A DNA stretch of 47,298 nucleotides from an uncultured SAR116 cluster alpha proteobacterium. GTDB lineage: Bacteria; Pseudomonadota; Alphaproteobacteria; Puniceispirillales; Puniceispirillaceae. Positions 7,806 to 16,182 of the stretch are shown here, in pieces. The position numbers and the translations under genes are program-made. The stretch is taken from NCBI GenBank assembly GCA_902573725.1, contig CACGLE010000007.1:1-47298 (forward strand), read 5' to 3'. The first letter of the stretch is position 1; the number at the start of each line of letters is the position of its first letter. Under the pieces are notes generated by a model. The model ran no database searches and was not told the DNA's origin. It saw only the letters and a program-made list of their open reading frames with translations.

Positions 7806-8777
7806 TTACGATTTCGTTAAACAATTCTTTATGGAAGAGGCCATATTTCTTATTAGTTTGAAATATAGATCTGGACCATTTTCAATTGAAGCTCCTAGAG
7901 GATCTAAGACACCTGTCCCCACCCCGGTTCCCTCAACCAAAGTATTAACAATCTTGGGCTCAAATTGAGGTTCAGAAAACACGCAACTCGCCTCTAAGCT
8001 GACAATTTTTTCCCTTAATTCTTTGGTTCTCTCTATACCCGGTAGTATTTCTGGAGACACTGTAACCGAACCAATAGCTGAGACGCCGAAGCGTTTTTCA
8101 AAATACTGATATGCATCATGAAAGACGATATAACCCTCATTACTAAGTGGTTTTAATTCAACCGTTATATCCTCGACTAGTTGATTCAAATCACCTTGAA
8201 TTTTTTTGGCATTATTTGCGTACTTAGTAGCATTAGATGGATCAATTAAAGATAATTCATCTGCTATTTTCCCAACCAATATAGATGCATTTTTTGGATC
8301 TAACCAGACATGTGGGTCGTGTTCCCCATGGTCATGATGATCATCATGGTCATCATGGTCTTTATGATCATCATGGTCGTCATGGTCTTTGTGATCATCA
8401 TGGTCATGTTCAGAGAATGGTCCCCCCTCACGAAATTCTAACTTTAACAAACCATCTGTATCTAGAAGTTTTACAACGTTTGCTTTTGATGAAAGCGCTT
8501 CAATTGGTTTTTCAAGAAATGTCTCTAGGTCTCTACCAAACCAAAACACAGCATTAGCTTCCTGCAATTCCTTAGCCTGCGATGGCTTTAAAGAATATGA
8601 GTGCGGAGAACCAGCCCCATCTACAATGATGTTTGGTGAACCTACCCCCTTCATAACACCTGCAACGAGAGAGTGAACAGGCTTTATAGAGGCTATAACG
8701 CTAATTTCAGCTTGAGCTGCAGAGATGTTTGTTGCAAAAGCAGTAGATGCCATTAATATAAATTTGTTTATACGCAT
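7806..8777 (-). CDS. znuA: Zinc ABC transporter substrate-binding protein ZnuA
   Basis: This is a periplasmic zinc-binding protein of the cluster A-I family, 323 aa. It has an N-terminal signal peptide (about residues 1-23, ending near SAAQA), the KPVHSL zinc-ligand motif (His35) and FWFGRDLETF. A long His/Asp-rich loop runs from about residue 122 to 152, immediately before DPHVWLDP. FHDAYQYFEKRFG and FSEPQFEPK are typical ZnuA blocks further on. AAGGAAA lies five bases before the ATG. It is transcribed away from znuC across a Zur-type palindrome 37 bases upstream of its start, so it is probably repressed by Zur when zinc is plentiful. The gene is intact, unlike znuB. Confidence 0.95.
   Translation of the reverse strand: MRINKFILMASTAFATNISAAQAEISVIASIKPVHSLVAGVMKGVGSPNIIVDGAGSPHSYSLKPSQAKELQEANAVFWFGRDLETFLEKPIEALSSKANVVKLLDTDGLLKLEFREGGPFSEHDHDDHKDHDDHDDHKDHDDHDDHHDHGEHDPHVWLDPKNASILVGKIADELSLIDPSNATKYANNAKKIQGDLNQLVEDITVELKPLSNEGYIVFHDAYQYFEKRFGVSAIGSVTVSPEILPGIERTKELREKIVSLEASCVFSEPQFEPKIVNTLVEGTGVGTGVLDPLGASIENGPDLYFKLIRNMASSIKNCLTKS
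8337..8408 (-). repeat. 27-nt tandem repeat encoding the ZnuA His-rich loop
   Basis: Two near-identical 27-base units (8337-8363 and 8364-8390, one base different) are followed by a partial third unit (8391-8408). They encode repeated KDHDDHDDH-type nonapeptides in the zinc-binding loop of ZnuA. The period is a multiple of three, so unit gain or loss would change loop length without breaking the frame. Confidence 0.85.
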
Positions 8778-8814
8778 GATGATTTCCTTGGAATATTATC
8801 TAGACTTAAATGTT

Positions 8815-8831
8815 ATGTTATAATATAACAT
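8815..8831. promoter_or_regulatory. Zur-binding site between znuA and znuC
   Basis: ATGTTATAATATAACAT is a perfect palindrome with eight-base arms around one central base. It matches the core of the proteobacterial Zur box (ATGTTATANTATAACAT). It lies 37 bases before the znuA start and 41 bases before the znuC start, well placed to control both divergent units. A zur gene lies at the end of the znuC unit, which supports the call. Confidence 0.9.
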
Positions 8832-8872
8832 TTTTATTCCTTTTTCAATAAATAACCTGTGTTCTAAAAAAA

Positions 8873-9619
8873 ATGTCTAAAAAAGAAAATGCACTTATAA
8901 AATTAACTAATGCTGGTGTCAGAAAGAATAGAAATTGGCTCGTAAGAGGCGTTACTATGAGTGTGCATAGTGGGGAAATTGTTACATTAATAGGACCGAA
9001 CGGCTCAGGTAAAACAACGACCGCTAAAATGGCTCTTGGTCTTTTGGGTTTAAATGAGGGAACAACTAGTCGAAAAAACAATTTACGCATTGGCTATGTA
9101 CCTCAAAAATTACAAATCGATTGGACTGTTCCTGTAAAAGTTAAACGATTCATTTCGCTAACAAAAAAAATTTCGAATAAAGAAATTGAATTTGCATTAT
9201 CTTTAACAAATACATCCCATCTTTCTGATAAAGAAATACGCGTGCTTTCTGGCGGAGAATTACAACGTGTTATGGTTGCAAGGGCAATTGCATTATCACC
9301 AGAATTTTTAGTTTTGGATGAGCCAGTGCAAGGGGTAGATTATAAAGGTGAAGATGCTATTTATAATTTGATTGAAGAAACACGAACTAAGCTAAATTGC
9401 GGCATATTGCTTATATCCCATGACTTACATATGGTAATGTCTACGACAGACAAAGTTATCTGTTTAAATGGTCACATATGCTGCTCTGGAACACCTGGCG
9501 TTGTCACAACTAGCCCAGAATTCAAAGAGCTTTTCGGTGAGAGAATGGTAACAAATTTAGCTATTTATCAGCATAATCACGATCACGAACATTTAATGGA
9601 TGGTAGTATAAAAAAATGA
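8873..9619 (+). CDS. znuC: Zinc ABC transporter ATP-binding protein ZnuC
   Basis: This is the ATPase of the ZnuABC zinc importer, 248 aa. Walker A is GPNGSGKTT near residue 42, the signature is LSGGELQRV, Walker B is LVLDEPVQGVD, and the switch histidine is in ISHDLHMV. The C-terminal tail QHNHDHEH is histidine-rich, as in many ZnuC proteins. The start ATG has no clear Shine-Dalgarno sequence. It is the first gene of znuC-znuB-zur, downstream of the Zur palindrome. The reading frame is intact, although its membrane partner znuB next door is frameshifted. Confidence 0.95.
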   Translation: MSKKENALIKLTNAGVRKNRNWLVRGVTMSVHSGEIVTLIGPNGSGKTTTAKMALGLLGLNEGTTSRKNNLRIGYVPQKLQIDWTVPVKVKRFISLTKKISNKEIEFALSLTNTSHLSDKEIRVLSGGELQRVMVARAIALSPEFLVLDEPVQGVDYKGEDAIYNLIEETRTKLNCGILLISHDLHMVMSTTDKVICLNGHICCSGTPGVVTTSPEFKELFGERMVTNLAIYQHNHDHEHLMDGSIKK

Positions 9620-9717
9620 ATTTAAAAAAATTACTCGAATGTCTTAAAATAACTTACGTTTCAAAAGACAAGTGTTTCTGAGGTTTGATATAGACACATT
9701 AATAATTGGACAAAAAC

Positions 9718-10517
9718 ATGCTTGACGATTTTTTTATGCGTTCAATTATCGGAGGAGTTGGTGTTGCCACGGTTGTGGGCCCACTCGGATGCTTTGTTGT
9801 ATGGCGCAGACTAGCTTATTTCGGAGATACGCTATCACATTCCGCCCTTTTAGGCGTAGCTCTAGCACTGCTTTTTCAGATAAATATCACTCTATCAGTA
9901 TTCATAACAAGCGTATTTGTGGCGTTTGCTTTATTATTTTTGCAAAAAGGTCAAAAATTATCATCCGATACTTTACTTGGATTGCTAGCCCATTCCACTA
10001 TTGCTCTTGGACTTATCGCTCTTTCATTTATGACCTGGGTAAGAGTAGATTTAATGGGATTTTTATTTGGAGATATATTATCCATTACAAAACAAGACAT
10101 TTTAATTATTTGGGTTGGCGGTTTATTAGTTTTGATTTGTCTTATTTTGGTTTGGAAAAAGCTTTTTTGCTGCCACAGTTAGCCCAGAAATTGCTGAGGC
10201 GGAAGGACTAAACCCCCCAGCGTTCTAACTTTTTCTTTATGATCATGTTAGCTCTGGTCATCGCCATTTCTATGAAAATCGTCGGTGTTATGCTGTTGAC
10301 AGCATTATTGATTATCCCTGCTGCATCAGCACGTCATTTTTCTACCAGCCCAGAGCAAATGGCCATTATATCAATACTTTTTGGCATTAGTTCAGTTTTA
10401 CTTGGACTTTTTAGCTCTTTGGAATTTGATATACCAGCAGGCCCCAGTATTATTGTCGCCTCACTTATTTTATTTTTATTTACCATCTCAAAAAATTTAA
10501 TTTTCAAAGATACTTAA
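9718..10517 (+). pseudogene. znuB: Zinc ABC transporter permease ZnuB, broken by two frameshifts
   Basis: Frame 1 runs from ATG 9718 (GGA seven bases upstream) through WRRLAYFGDTLSHSALLG to a stop at 10180-10182. Removing one T from the six-T run at 10163-10168 opens AATVSPEIAEAEGLNP until a stop at 10226. Removing one C from the six-C run at 10213-10218 then joins PQRSNFFFMIMLALVIAISM and the rest. The repaired gene has 265 codons plus a stop, the normal ZnuB length (E. coli about 261 aa), with multiple membrane segments throughout. It would be the channel of ZnuABC. Two extra bases in homopolymers may be sequencing errors or true inactivation; the otherwise intact coding favours error or a very recent lesion. 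Confidence 0.88.
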
Positions 10518-10556
10518 AAATGTAAATCTGATATCACACTATATTTAGAGTTAAAA

Positions 10557-10967
10557 ATGAAACAAAATTTAATTTTAAAAAACAAACTTACTAAAAATCA
10601 AACCTTAGTCTTAAATGTCCTTTTGAAAGCAGGTCTACCCTTAAGCGCTTATTCTATTCTTGAAAAGTTGAGAAAACATGGTTTTAAAGCGCCACTTCAA
10701 GTATATAGAGCACTTGAGAAACTTGTTGATACTGGACAAGTCCATCGCATAGAAAGTAAGAACGCTTTCATAGCTTGTGAGCATTCGTCATGTGAAATAA
10801 GTCAAATGACAGCATTTACCATTTGCCAAAAGTGCGAGAAGGTATCAGAAGTGATGGATGAGGAACTGTCAAATTATGTAAATTTACGAGCGGAAAAGCT
10901 TGGGATTAGTATGACAAAAACAAACATTGAGTTTCATGGATTATGCGATAGATGTTTAAGTGCATAA
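10557..10967 (+). CDS. zur: Fur-family zinc uptake regulator Zur
   Basis: This is a 136-aa Fur-superfamily repressor. The N-terminal winged helix includes LSAYSILEKLRKHGFKAPLQ and VYRALEKLVDTGQVHRIES, followed by AFIACEH. The dimerisation domain has two CxxC pairs, CQKC (about residue 91) and CDRC (about residue 130), that form the structural zinc site. Location at the end of the znuCB unit, and the Zur-type palindrome upstream of that unit, identify it as Zur rather than Fur. It is predicted to repress znuA and znuCB-zur when zinc is sufficient, and so to control its own synthesis. Confidence 0.93.
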   Translation: MKQNLILKNKLTKNQTLVLNVLLKAGLPLSAYSILEKLRKHGFKAPLQVYRALEKLVDTGQVHRIESKNAFIACEHSSCEISQMTAFTICQKCEKVSEVMDEELSNYVNLRAEKLGISMTKTNIEFHGLCDRCLSA

Positions 10968-11093
10968 AAACGAAAATAAAAAAGTTATTTGTTTTCAGTT
11001 TTAAGTTATAACCTTAGCTTAATTACCTGAATCTAATGAAGTTTTAAAAATTTTTAGATTGACCTTTCGAGTTTTGACTCTTAATAAAAAGAT

Positions 11094-11122
11094 AGTGATT
11101 TTTCAAACTCGCGTTTTATAAT
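11094..11122 (+). promoter_or_regulatory. Possible sigma-70 promoter for the M23 peptidase gene
   Basis: A perfect TATAAT (11117-11122) lies 40 bases before the ATG at 11162. The matching -35 region is weak (AGTGAT at 11094-11099, 17-base spacer). The surrounding 194-base gap after zur contains no gene and no full Zur palindrome. Confidence 0.3.
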
Positions 11123-11161
11123 GGTTTTTTCAAATAAGCAACCCGGCGATTGAGCAAATCT

Positions 11162-11393
11162 ATGTTTCAAGTAGTAAGAACGATAATTCGAAAATGTCAT
11201 TTAGTTATGGCGTTTCTTGTTTCTATTAGTGCGTTTGTGATATCCCCGAATATAAACCCCGCTTTTTTCTAATACTGACAAAGTTAAGAACCACATATAT
11301 CAGAAAAATCAATCGGATAGAAAATTAGAGACTAACATTGCACCAATACCAAAACCAGATCTTATTTTACTTTTAGGTGGTAATTTAGTCGAA
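11162..11393 (+). pseudogene. 5' part of the M23 peptidase gene, out of frame (signal peptide)
   Basis: ATG 11162 opens a frame with a basic start and a hydrophobic core (MFQVVRTIIRKCHLVMAFLV, then SISAFVIS), a clear signal peptide. It stops at 11270-11272 just after a six-T run (11263-11268). Removing one T continues SNTDKVKNHIYQ without a stop for 41 codons straight into the M23 frame at ATG 11394. So the true gene is probably 11162-12605 with one extra base. The downstream frame alone lacks any export signal, which such a peptidase needs. Confidence 0.8.
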
Positions 11394-12605
11394 ATGGAAG
11401 GACCAGTTGTCCGGCCATCCATTGAAGATGTTCTCCCTGTATCTGCTTCTACACTCGGCGGACTATTGGCGAAAGAGGCCAATCTTTTTATAAAAAGAGA
11501 AACGAGTCTAACACTAAATAAAAATGAAACATTGGCAGATATTCTAAAACGTGCACAATTTTCTTCCAACGACCTTTATCAAATTGCAGAAATTGTCTCT
11601 CAAAAAATAAATGTTAGAAAACTTGGCATTGGTATGAATTTCATATTTGGGTTTGACGATTACAATCACCCTGTAGCCTTGAAAATAAATCAATCAGAAA
11701 AATTAGACTATTTCATTTTTAAAAATGAGCTTGGTTCTTGGAAAGGATTACAAGCAATAAGGCCAATCGATGCGGAATTTATCCATGCCTCAGGTATAAT
11801 CAATGCTACATTATATGAGGCCGCGGTAGCCGCCGATGTTCCATTATCTGCCCTAGACAATTTTATGCGCGTAATGGGTTTCTCAGTAGATTTTCAGCGA
11901 CAGCTACAAGAGGGAGACGAGTTCGAGTTAGTTTACAAAAAAACAACAGATAGGATAACAGGAGAAACTTTATCGGTTGGTGATGTACATTATGTCGGCA
12001 TGGTGTTATCTGGTAAACCAATTGGATATTATAGGCATAAAAATAATAGCGGTAGCATTGGTTGGTATGATAAAAATGGGAAGTCCGCAGTAAGAACACT
12101 AATGCGTACTCCTGTAAACGGTGCAAGACTTTCTTCTAGCTACGGGATGCGCAAACATCCAATATCAGGATACAATAAACTTCATAAAGGAGTTGACTTT
12201 GCTGTTCCAACTGGAACACCTGTTTTGGCTGCAGGCAGTGGCCGTATAGAAATAGCTGGTTGGAACGGTAATTATGGACGATATATACGAATAAGACATA
12301 ATAACACTTATCAGACAGCATACGCTCATTTATCAGGTATAGCAAAAGGAGTTTACGGTGGTGCACAAGTGGATCAGGGGCAGATCATTGGCTTTGTCGG
12401 ATCAACTGGTCGGTCAACTGGTCCCCATTTACACTATGAGATTTTGGTTAATCGTAGACAGGTAAACCCCATGACCATAAATCTACCTACGGGTAAAAAT
12501 CTACCTGAAATTGAGTATGATAAGTTTCAGAAAACGGTTAAAAACGTAGAAAATTACATTGAAAAAAATAATGTTAAAAGTTACGCAGGAACTTCTTTGA
12601 ATTAG
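11394..12605 (+). CDS. M23-family peptidoglycan endopeptidase (MepM-like)
   Basis: The open frame of 403 aa holds most of a cell-wall LytM/M23 metallopeptidase. A LysM-like segment with LNKNETLADILKRAQF is near the start. A central domain follows, then the catalytic domain with zinc ligands in HKGVDFAVP, the YAHLS motif, and HLHYEI near the end. M23 enzymes cut D,D-crosslinks in the periplasm and need zinc. The first ATG here gives no signal peptide; the missing start lies in another frame upstream (11162-11393). The gene follows zur on the same strand. In E. coli mepM adjoins znuA, and some Zur-regulated M23 peptidases are known, so a link to zinc starvation is plausible but unproven. Confidence 0.9.
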   Translation: MEGPVVRPSIEDVLPVSASTLGGLLAKEANLFIKRETSLTLNKNETLADILKRAQFSSNDLYQIAEIVSQKINVRKLGIGMNFIFGFDDYNHPVALKINQSEKLDYFIFKNELGSWKGLQAIRPIDAEFIHASGIINATLYEAAVAADVPLSALDNFMRVMGFSVDFQRQLQEGDEFELVYKKTTDRITGETLSVGDVHYVGMVLSGKPIGYYRHKNNSGSIGWYDKNGKSAVRTLMRTPVNGARLSSSYGMRKHPISGYNKLHKGVDFAVPTGTPVLAAGSGRIEIAGWNGNYGRYIRIRHNNTYQTAYAHLSGIAKGVYGGAQVDQGQIIGFVGSTGRSTGPHLHYEILVNRRQVNPMTINLPTGKNLPEIEYDKFQKTVKNVENYIEKNNVKSYAGTSLN

Positions 12606-12678
12606 CTTTTTGAAAATTTGTCCTATTTAAACAAAAATAAAAACATGAGGATTTCTCCAAAGAGATAGACCCTGAGTT

Positions 12679-13437
12679 ATGTTGATTAAAAAAATTCAGT
12701 CAATACATTTTTTTCCTGTAAAGGGGATGCAAGGATTTGAAAAAGAAAAATGTATTTTAAAAAAAAATAAATTAATCAAGAATGATAGGCAGTTTGCGCT
12801 TATACAAATACCAAAACAAAAAACTAGTTACTCAACTCCTTGGCTCCCAAAGACACATTTTAAACAATTAGTAAACCAACCAACCCTCGCTAAAATAGGT
12901 CTTAAACTACTAATAACAAACCCTCTTATTTTAAAAATAGATAATTTCGAAGAACAATATAATCTCACTGATTTTGATAGAAGAGATGTTTTTGCTAAAA
13001 AAGTTGGGGATCTCTCAAGCCCTGAAAAAAAATTAAACCTTAGTCTAATTGAAGCTGAAAAAGGTGGCTTAAGTGACACACGAGACCAATGGATAAGTAT
13101 TGGAGCCACAGCTTCTGCAAAAGAACTAATCAATGTGTTTCAACTTGATCAGTCCTATTTCAGGTTTAGATTAAACTTATGGATAAAAACAAATTACCCA
13201 TTTGAAGAATTTAGTTGGATTGGCCGAAAAGGAAGAATTGGAGATGCTGAATTAGAATTTTTATCGCCAGTAGGTCGGTGTAATGCCATAAATTTAAGTG
13301 CTGAAACAGGCCAGAGTACAAATGAGTCACTCCCACAAAAAATGCGATCGTATTTTGGGCATAGTAACCTTGGGGTTTTTGCTAGAGTGATAAAAACTGG
13401 CACAGTGCATAGAGATGACCGATTGATTTTGGCTTGA
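12679..13437 (+). CDS. MOSC domain-containing protein
   Basis: This is a 252-aa protein with an N-terminal MOSC_N beta-barrel segment (IQSIHFFPVKGMQG) and a C-terminal MOSC domain. The latter includes FLSPVGRCNAINLSAETG, with the conserved cysteine in GRC, and a final barrel strand near GVFARVIKTGTVHRDDRL. Relatives (YcbX, YiiM, the mARC C-terminus) handle molybdenum cofactor or sulfur transfer. No molybdoenzyme or reductase domain is fused or adjacent here. The ribosome site is weak (GAG three bases before the ATG). It stands between the M23 gene and the convergent DUF4167 gene. Family assignment is good; the substrate is unknown. Confidence 0.8.
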   Translation: MLIKKIQSIHFFPVKGMQGFEKEKCILKKNKLIKNDRQFALIQIPKQKTSYSTPWLPKTHFKQLVNQPTLAKIGLKLLITNPLILKIDNFEEQYNLTDFDRRDVFAKKVGDLSSPEKKLNLSLIEAEKGGLSDTRDQWISIGATASAKELINVFQLDQSYFRFRLNLWIKTNYPFEEFSWIGRKGRIGDAELEFLSPVGRCNAINLSAETGQSTNESLPQKMRSYFGHSNLGVFARVIKTGTVHRDDRLILA

Positions 13438-13495
13438 TTGATAGCAGATTATTTTAACAATAGGAAGGCTCACAAGTCGAGACTTATGAAATATT

Positions 13496-14035
13496 TTAAG
13501 CTACTGCGTCATCCGATTTTGGTTGAACATCGGCATTAGTTTTAGAATTGGATGCACTATCAAGAACAGCTGTGGATATCTCTTCACTTCCTCGCTCAAC
13601 ATTTACATCAGCTTCCGATTTTTCTTCCTTTTCTATTGCTAAATTATTGATGTCTTTTTCATTGAGACCTTTATTAGCTTCATTACTGTTATTGATGATG
13701 GATTTATCAACATCTGTAAGTTTTTGTTTGTCATCTGATTTATTGTCAGGAGAATTACGTTTTTGTTCTATGCTGGCAAGAATAGTCTGATGAACTCTAT
13801 AATAGTGGTCGGCAAACTGGCTAAAAGCTTCTGCAGAAATTCTCTCACTAGATGAGTTAGCATCCTGTGCAAGAGCAGTATATTTTTCGTATAGCTGCTG
13901 AGCATTTCCTCTCAACTTACCTTCGGGGCCATTCGACTCAAATGTTGTATTTCTGTTAACATTTGGTTGATTAAAACCGCTAGGACGGCGACCGCGCCCA
14001 CGTGAGCGCTTTCCGTTTTGATTGTTTGGTCTCAT
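13496..14035 (-). CDS. DUF4167 family protein
   Basis: This 179-aa protein begins with a basic, Arg/Gly-rich stretch (MRPNNQNGKRSRGRGRRP) followed by LRGNAQQLYEKYTALAQDA and FADHYYRVHQTIL, the DUF4167 core typical of alphaproteobacteria. The last 80 residues are acidic and low in complexity. The basic head suggests RNA or ribosome contact (inference); the function is unknown. It follows prmC on the same strand after a 170-base gap, the usual alphaproteobacterial position, and probably has its own promoter. Confidence 0.85.
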   Translation of the reverse strand: MRPNNQNGKRSRGRGRRPSGFNQPNVNRNTTFESNGPEGKLRGNAQQLYEKYTALAQDANSSSERISAEAFSQFADHYYRVHQTILASIEQKRNSPDNKSDDKQKLTDVDKSIINNSNEANKGLNEKDINNLAIEKEEKSEADVNVERGSEEISTAVLDSASNSKTNADVQPKSDDAVA

Positions 14036-14205
14036 TAAATATCCGTTGCCAATTAAACCAGATTTATACTGGAGTTCCGTTCTTTTTTCGGAGATTAGCT
14101 GTTATAATATAGTACTCTCAGTACCTAAAATTAATGTATATAAGACACGACTAAACGCAAATAACAAGTAAAAATTACCAAATTTTTAGAATTTTTTAAA
14201 TTTTT

Positions 14206-15078
14206 TTATAAAACTGTGCTATTTGGGTGACAAAGTATCATACAACGAGGAATCCCCTGTAAATCTTTAAAAACGTTGTGAACATGCAAATTTGACAGAC
14301 GTGCCAAGTCAGAAACCCTTTCTAATTGATTATATCCAATCTCTATTAATGCAATACCATTTGAATTTAAATGTTTTGCTAAATTAGAAAAAATTATTTC
14401 ATAGTCTGCTAACCCTTTTTTATCTGAAAACAATGCTTGCTCTGGGTCAAATATCAAAACTTCATCCTGTAAATCTTGTTTTTCCTCACGTGAGATATAA
14501 GGTGGATTACACAATATTATATCAAATTTTAAATTTCTAAGCCCCCCGAACCAATTAGATCTAAAAAATTCTGAGCGTTCCTTTAATTTTAATAACTGAG
14601 CGTTTTCTCTAGCTTGAATTATAGCATCTCGGCTTATATCAACCCCAATTCCTACTGCATACTCTAACTCACTAAGACACGAAAGAAGCAAGCATCCGCT
14701 TCCTGTTCCAAGATCTAATAGCCGAAGATTTTCATATTTATGTAAAAGTTTAGACTGAGCAAAAAAAACCGCCTTTTCAACTAAAAGTTCACTCTCTGGG
14801 CGTGGATCTAGAGTTGATTCATTCAATTTAAAACGGTGCGACCAAAATTCTCTCCACCCTCTAATTCTGCTAATCGGCTTACCATTAATTCTTTCAACAA
14901 TTAGTCTGTAAAATTGTCGTTCTTGTTTTTCGTTAATTTGAATATTCATATGAGGATAAACAGCTTCTTGGTTACCAATCGCAATACCAAGCAATACACG
15001 TGCTTCGAATATTGCCCTATCTCCACATCTTTTACTAAGCGCAATTGCAGCATTCTGAATAATGCTATTCACTAGCAT
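14206..15078 (-). CDS. prmC: Release factor glutamine methyltransferase PrmC
   Basis: This is an S-adenosylmethionine-dependent N5-glutamine methyltransferase, 290 aa. It methylates the GGQ glutamine of release factors 1 and 2. Visible motifs are SRIRGWREFW, a SAM-binding LLDLGTGSGCLLL and the catalytic NPPYIS near residue 190. It lies eight bases downstream of prfA on the same strand, so enzyme and substrate are co-transcribed, the conserved bacterial arrangement. Confidence 0.95.
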   Translation of the reverse strand: MLVNSIIQNAAIALSKRCGDRAIFEARVLLGIAIGNQEAVYPHMNIQINEKQERQFYRLIVERINGKPISRIRGWREFWSHRFKLNESTLDPRPESELLVEKAVFFAQSKLLHKYENLRLLDLGTGSGCLLLSCLSELEYAVGIGVDISRDAIIQARENAQLLKLKERSEFFRSNWFGGLRNLKFDIILCNPPYISREEKQDLQDEVLIFDPEQALFSDKKGLADYEIIFSNLAKHLNSNGIALIEIGYNQLERVSDLARLSNLHVHNVFKDLQGIPRCMILCHPNSTVL

Positions 15079-15086
15079 ATTACAAT

Positions 15087-16163
15087 CTAACTCTGACCAT
15101 CTGCTAGCTTTTGAGCTTGCTCTTCAGCTAAAAGGGCATCAATAATTTCATTTAAAGACTCCCCCAACAAAACTTTATCTAGCTTATAAAGTGTCAAATT
15201 AATTCTATGGTCTGTAACTCTTCCTTGAGGAAAGTTGTAAGTTCGGATACGCTCTGACCTGTCTCCGGAACCGACTTGCCCTTTTCGAGATGCTGCCCTT
15301 TCTGCATTTTGCTTCGCTCTCTCGGCATCATATAACCTTGAGCGGAGGATTTTCATGGCTTTAGCTCTATTTTTATGCTGTGATTTCTCATCTTGCTGAC
15401 TAACAACAATTCCCGTTGGCACATGTGTTATACGTACTGCCGAGTCGGTTGTGTTAACCGACTGTCCTCCAGGTCCTGACGAACGGAAAATATCTATCCT
15501 GAGGTCAGTTTCCTTAATATCAACATCGACTTCCTCTGCCTCTGGTAATACAGCTACTGTTGCTGCAGAAGTATGTATTCTGCCACCTGTTTCTGTATCA
15601 GGAACACGTTGAACACGGTGCACTCCAGATTCAAACTTAAGCTTAGCAAATACCTCCTGTCCTGAAATATTCGCCGCCGCCTCTTTGTAACCCCCAATGC
15701 CGGTTTCTGAAATCTCCATTATTTCAAAACGCCAGCCTTGCTCTGATGCAAATTTTTGATACATACCAAATAGGTCAGCTCCAAACAAAGCTGCTTCTTC
15801 ACCACCAGTTCCCGCTCTAATTTCCAAAATTGCATTTCTTGAGTCATCTTTATCTTTCGGTAGAAGAAGGAGTTTAAGCATATGTTCTTCTTCAATAATT
15901 TTTGGACGAATTTCTTTTATTTCTTCATCTACCAGTGATTTCATATCTAAGTCTACTTCTGGGTCTTTTAATAGTATTAATGCACCGTCAAGCTCAGTTT
16001 TCAACTTCTGTAACTTTACAGCTTGCTCCACCACTGGACGTATTTCTGCCAGCTCTTTAGATAAATTCATCAGTTCTGATGGGCTCAATGAAGAAGAAAC
16101 TAATCTTTCTTCAATTTCAACTTTTCTGGACAATAATCGAGAGATATTTTTTTCAAGACTCAT
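15087..16163 (-). CDS. prfA: Peptide chain release factor 1
   Basis: This is a 358-aa class I release factor reading UAA and UAG. The domain-2 tripeptide appears as PDT in [19 protein letters not shown], which keeps the PxT form of RF1 rather than SPF of RF2. The peptidyl-hydrolysis motif GGQ is in [17 protein letters not shown], near residue 230. Length is normal for the family. It is followed closely by prmC and preceded by hisS, 19 bases away. No frameshift is present, as expected for RF1. Confidence 0.97.
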   Translation of the reverse strand: MSLEKNISRLLSRKVEIEERLVSSSLSPSELMNLSKELAEIRPVVEQAVKLQKLKTELDGALILLKDPEVDLDMKSLVDEEIKEIRPKIIEEEHMLKLLLLPKDKDDSRNAILEIRAGTGGEEAALFGADLFGMYQKFASEQGWRFEIMEISETGIGGYKEAAANISGQEVFAKLKFESGVHRVQRVPDTETGGRIHTSAATVAVLPEAEEVDVDIKETDLRIDIFRSSGPGGQSVNTTDSAVRITHVPTGIVVSQQDEKSQHKNRAKAMKILRSRLYDAERAKQNAERAASRKGQVGSGDRSERIRTYNFPQGRVTDHRINLTLYKLDKVLLGESLNEIIDALLAEEQAQKLADGQS

Positions 16164-16182
16164 TTAGCTGTATGTCCTTTGC

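Noticed and set aside
8285-8557. Plus-strand 90-codon frame rich in His/Gly over the znuA loop
   Set aside because: It is the antisense shadow of the 27-base repeat in znuA; the znuA frame has all family motifs.
9789-10211. Plus-strand 140-codon frame inside znuB
   Set aside because: It is an out-of-frame shadow of the first part of znuB; only its last part coincides with the middle, frameshifted stretch of the true gene.
11005-11012. GTTATAAC as a Zur box for the M23 gene
   Set aside because: Only the eight central bases are symmetric; the arms of the true Zur palindrome at 8815-8831 are missing.
11006-11017. TTATAACCTTAG occurs both here (upstream of the M23 gene) and at 37983-37994 (upstream of the J-domain gene)
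   Set aside because: A 12-base match in AT-rich gaps is weak, the distances to the starts differ (about 145 and 10 bases), and the genes share no clear theme.
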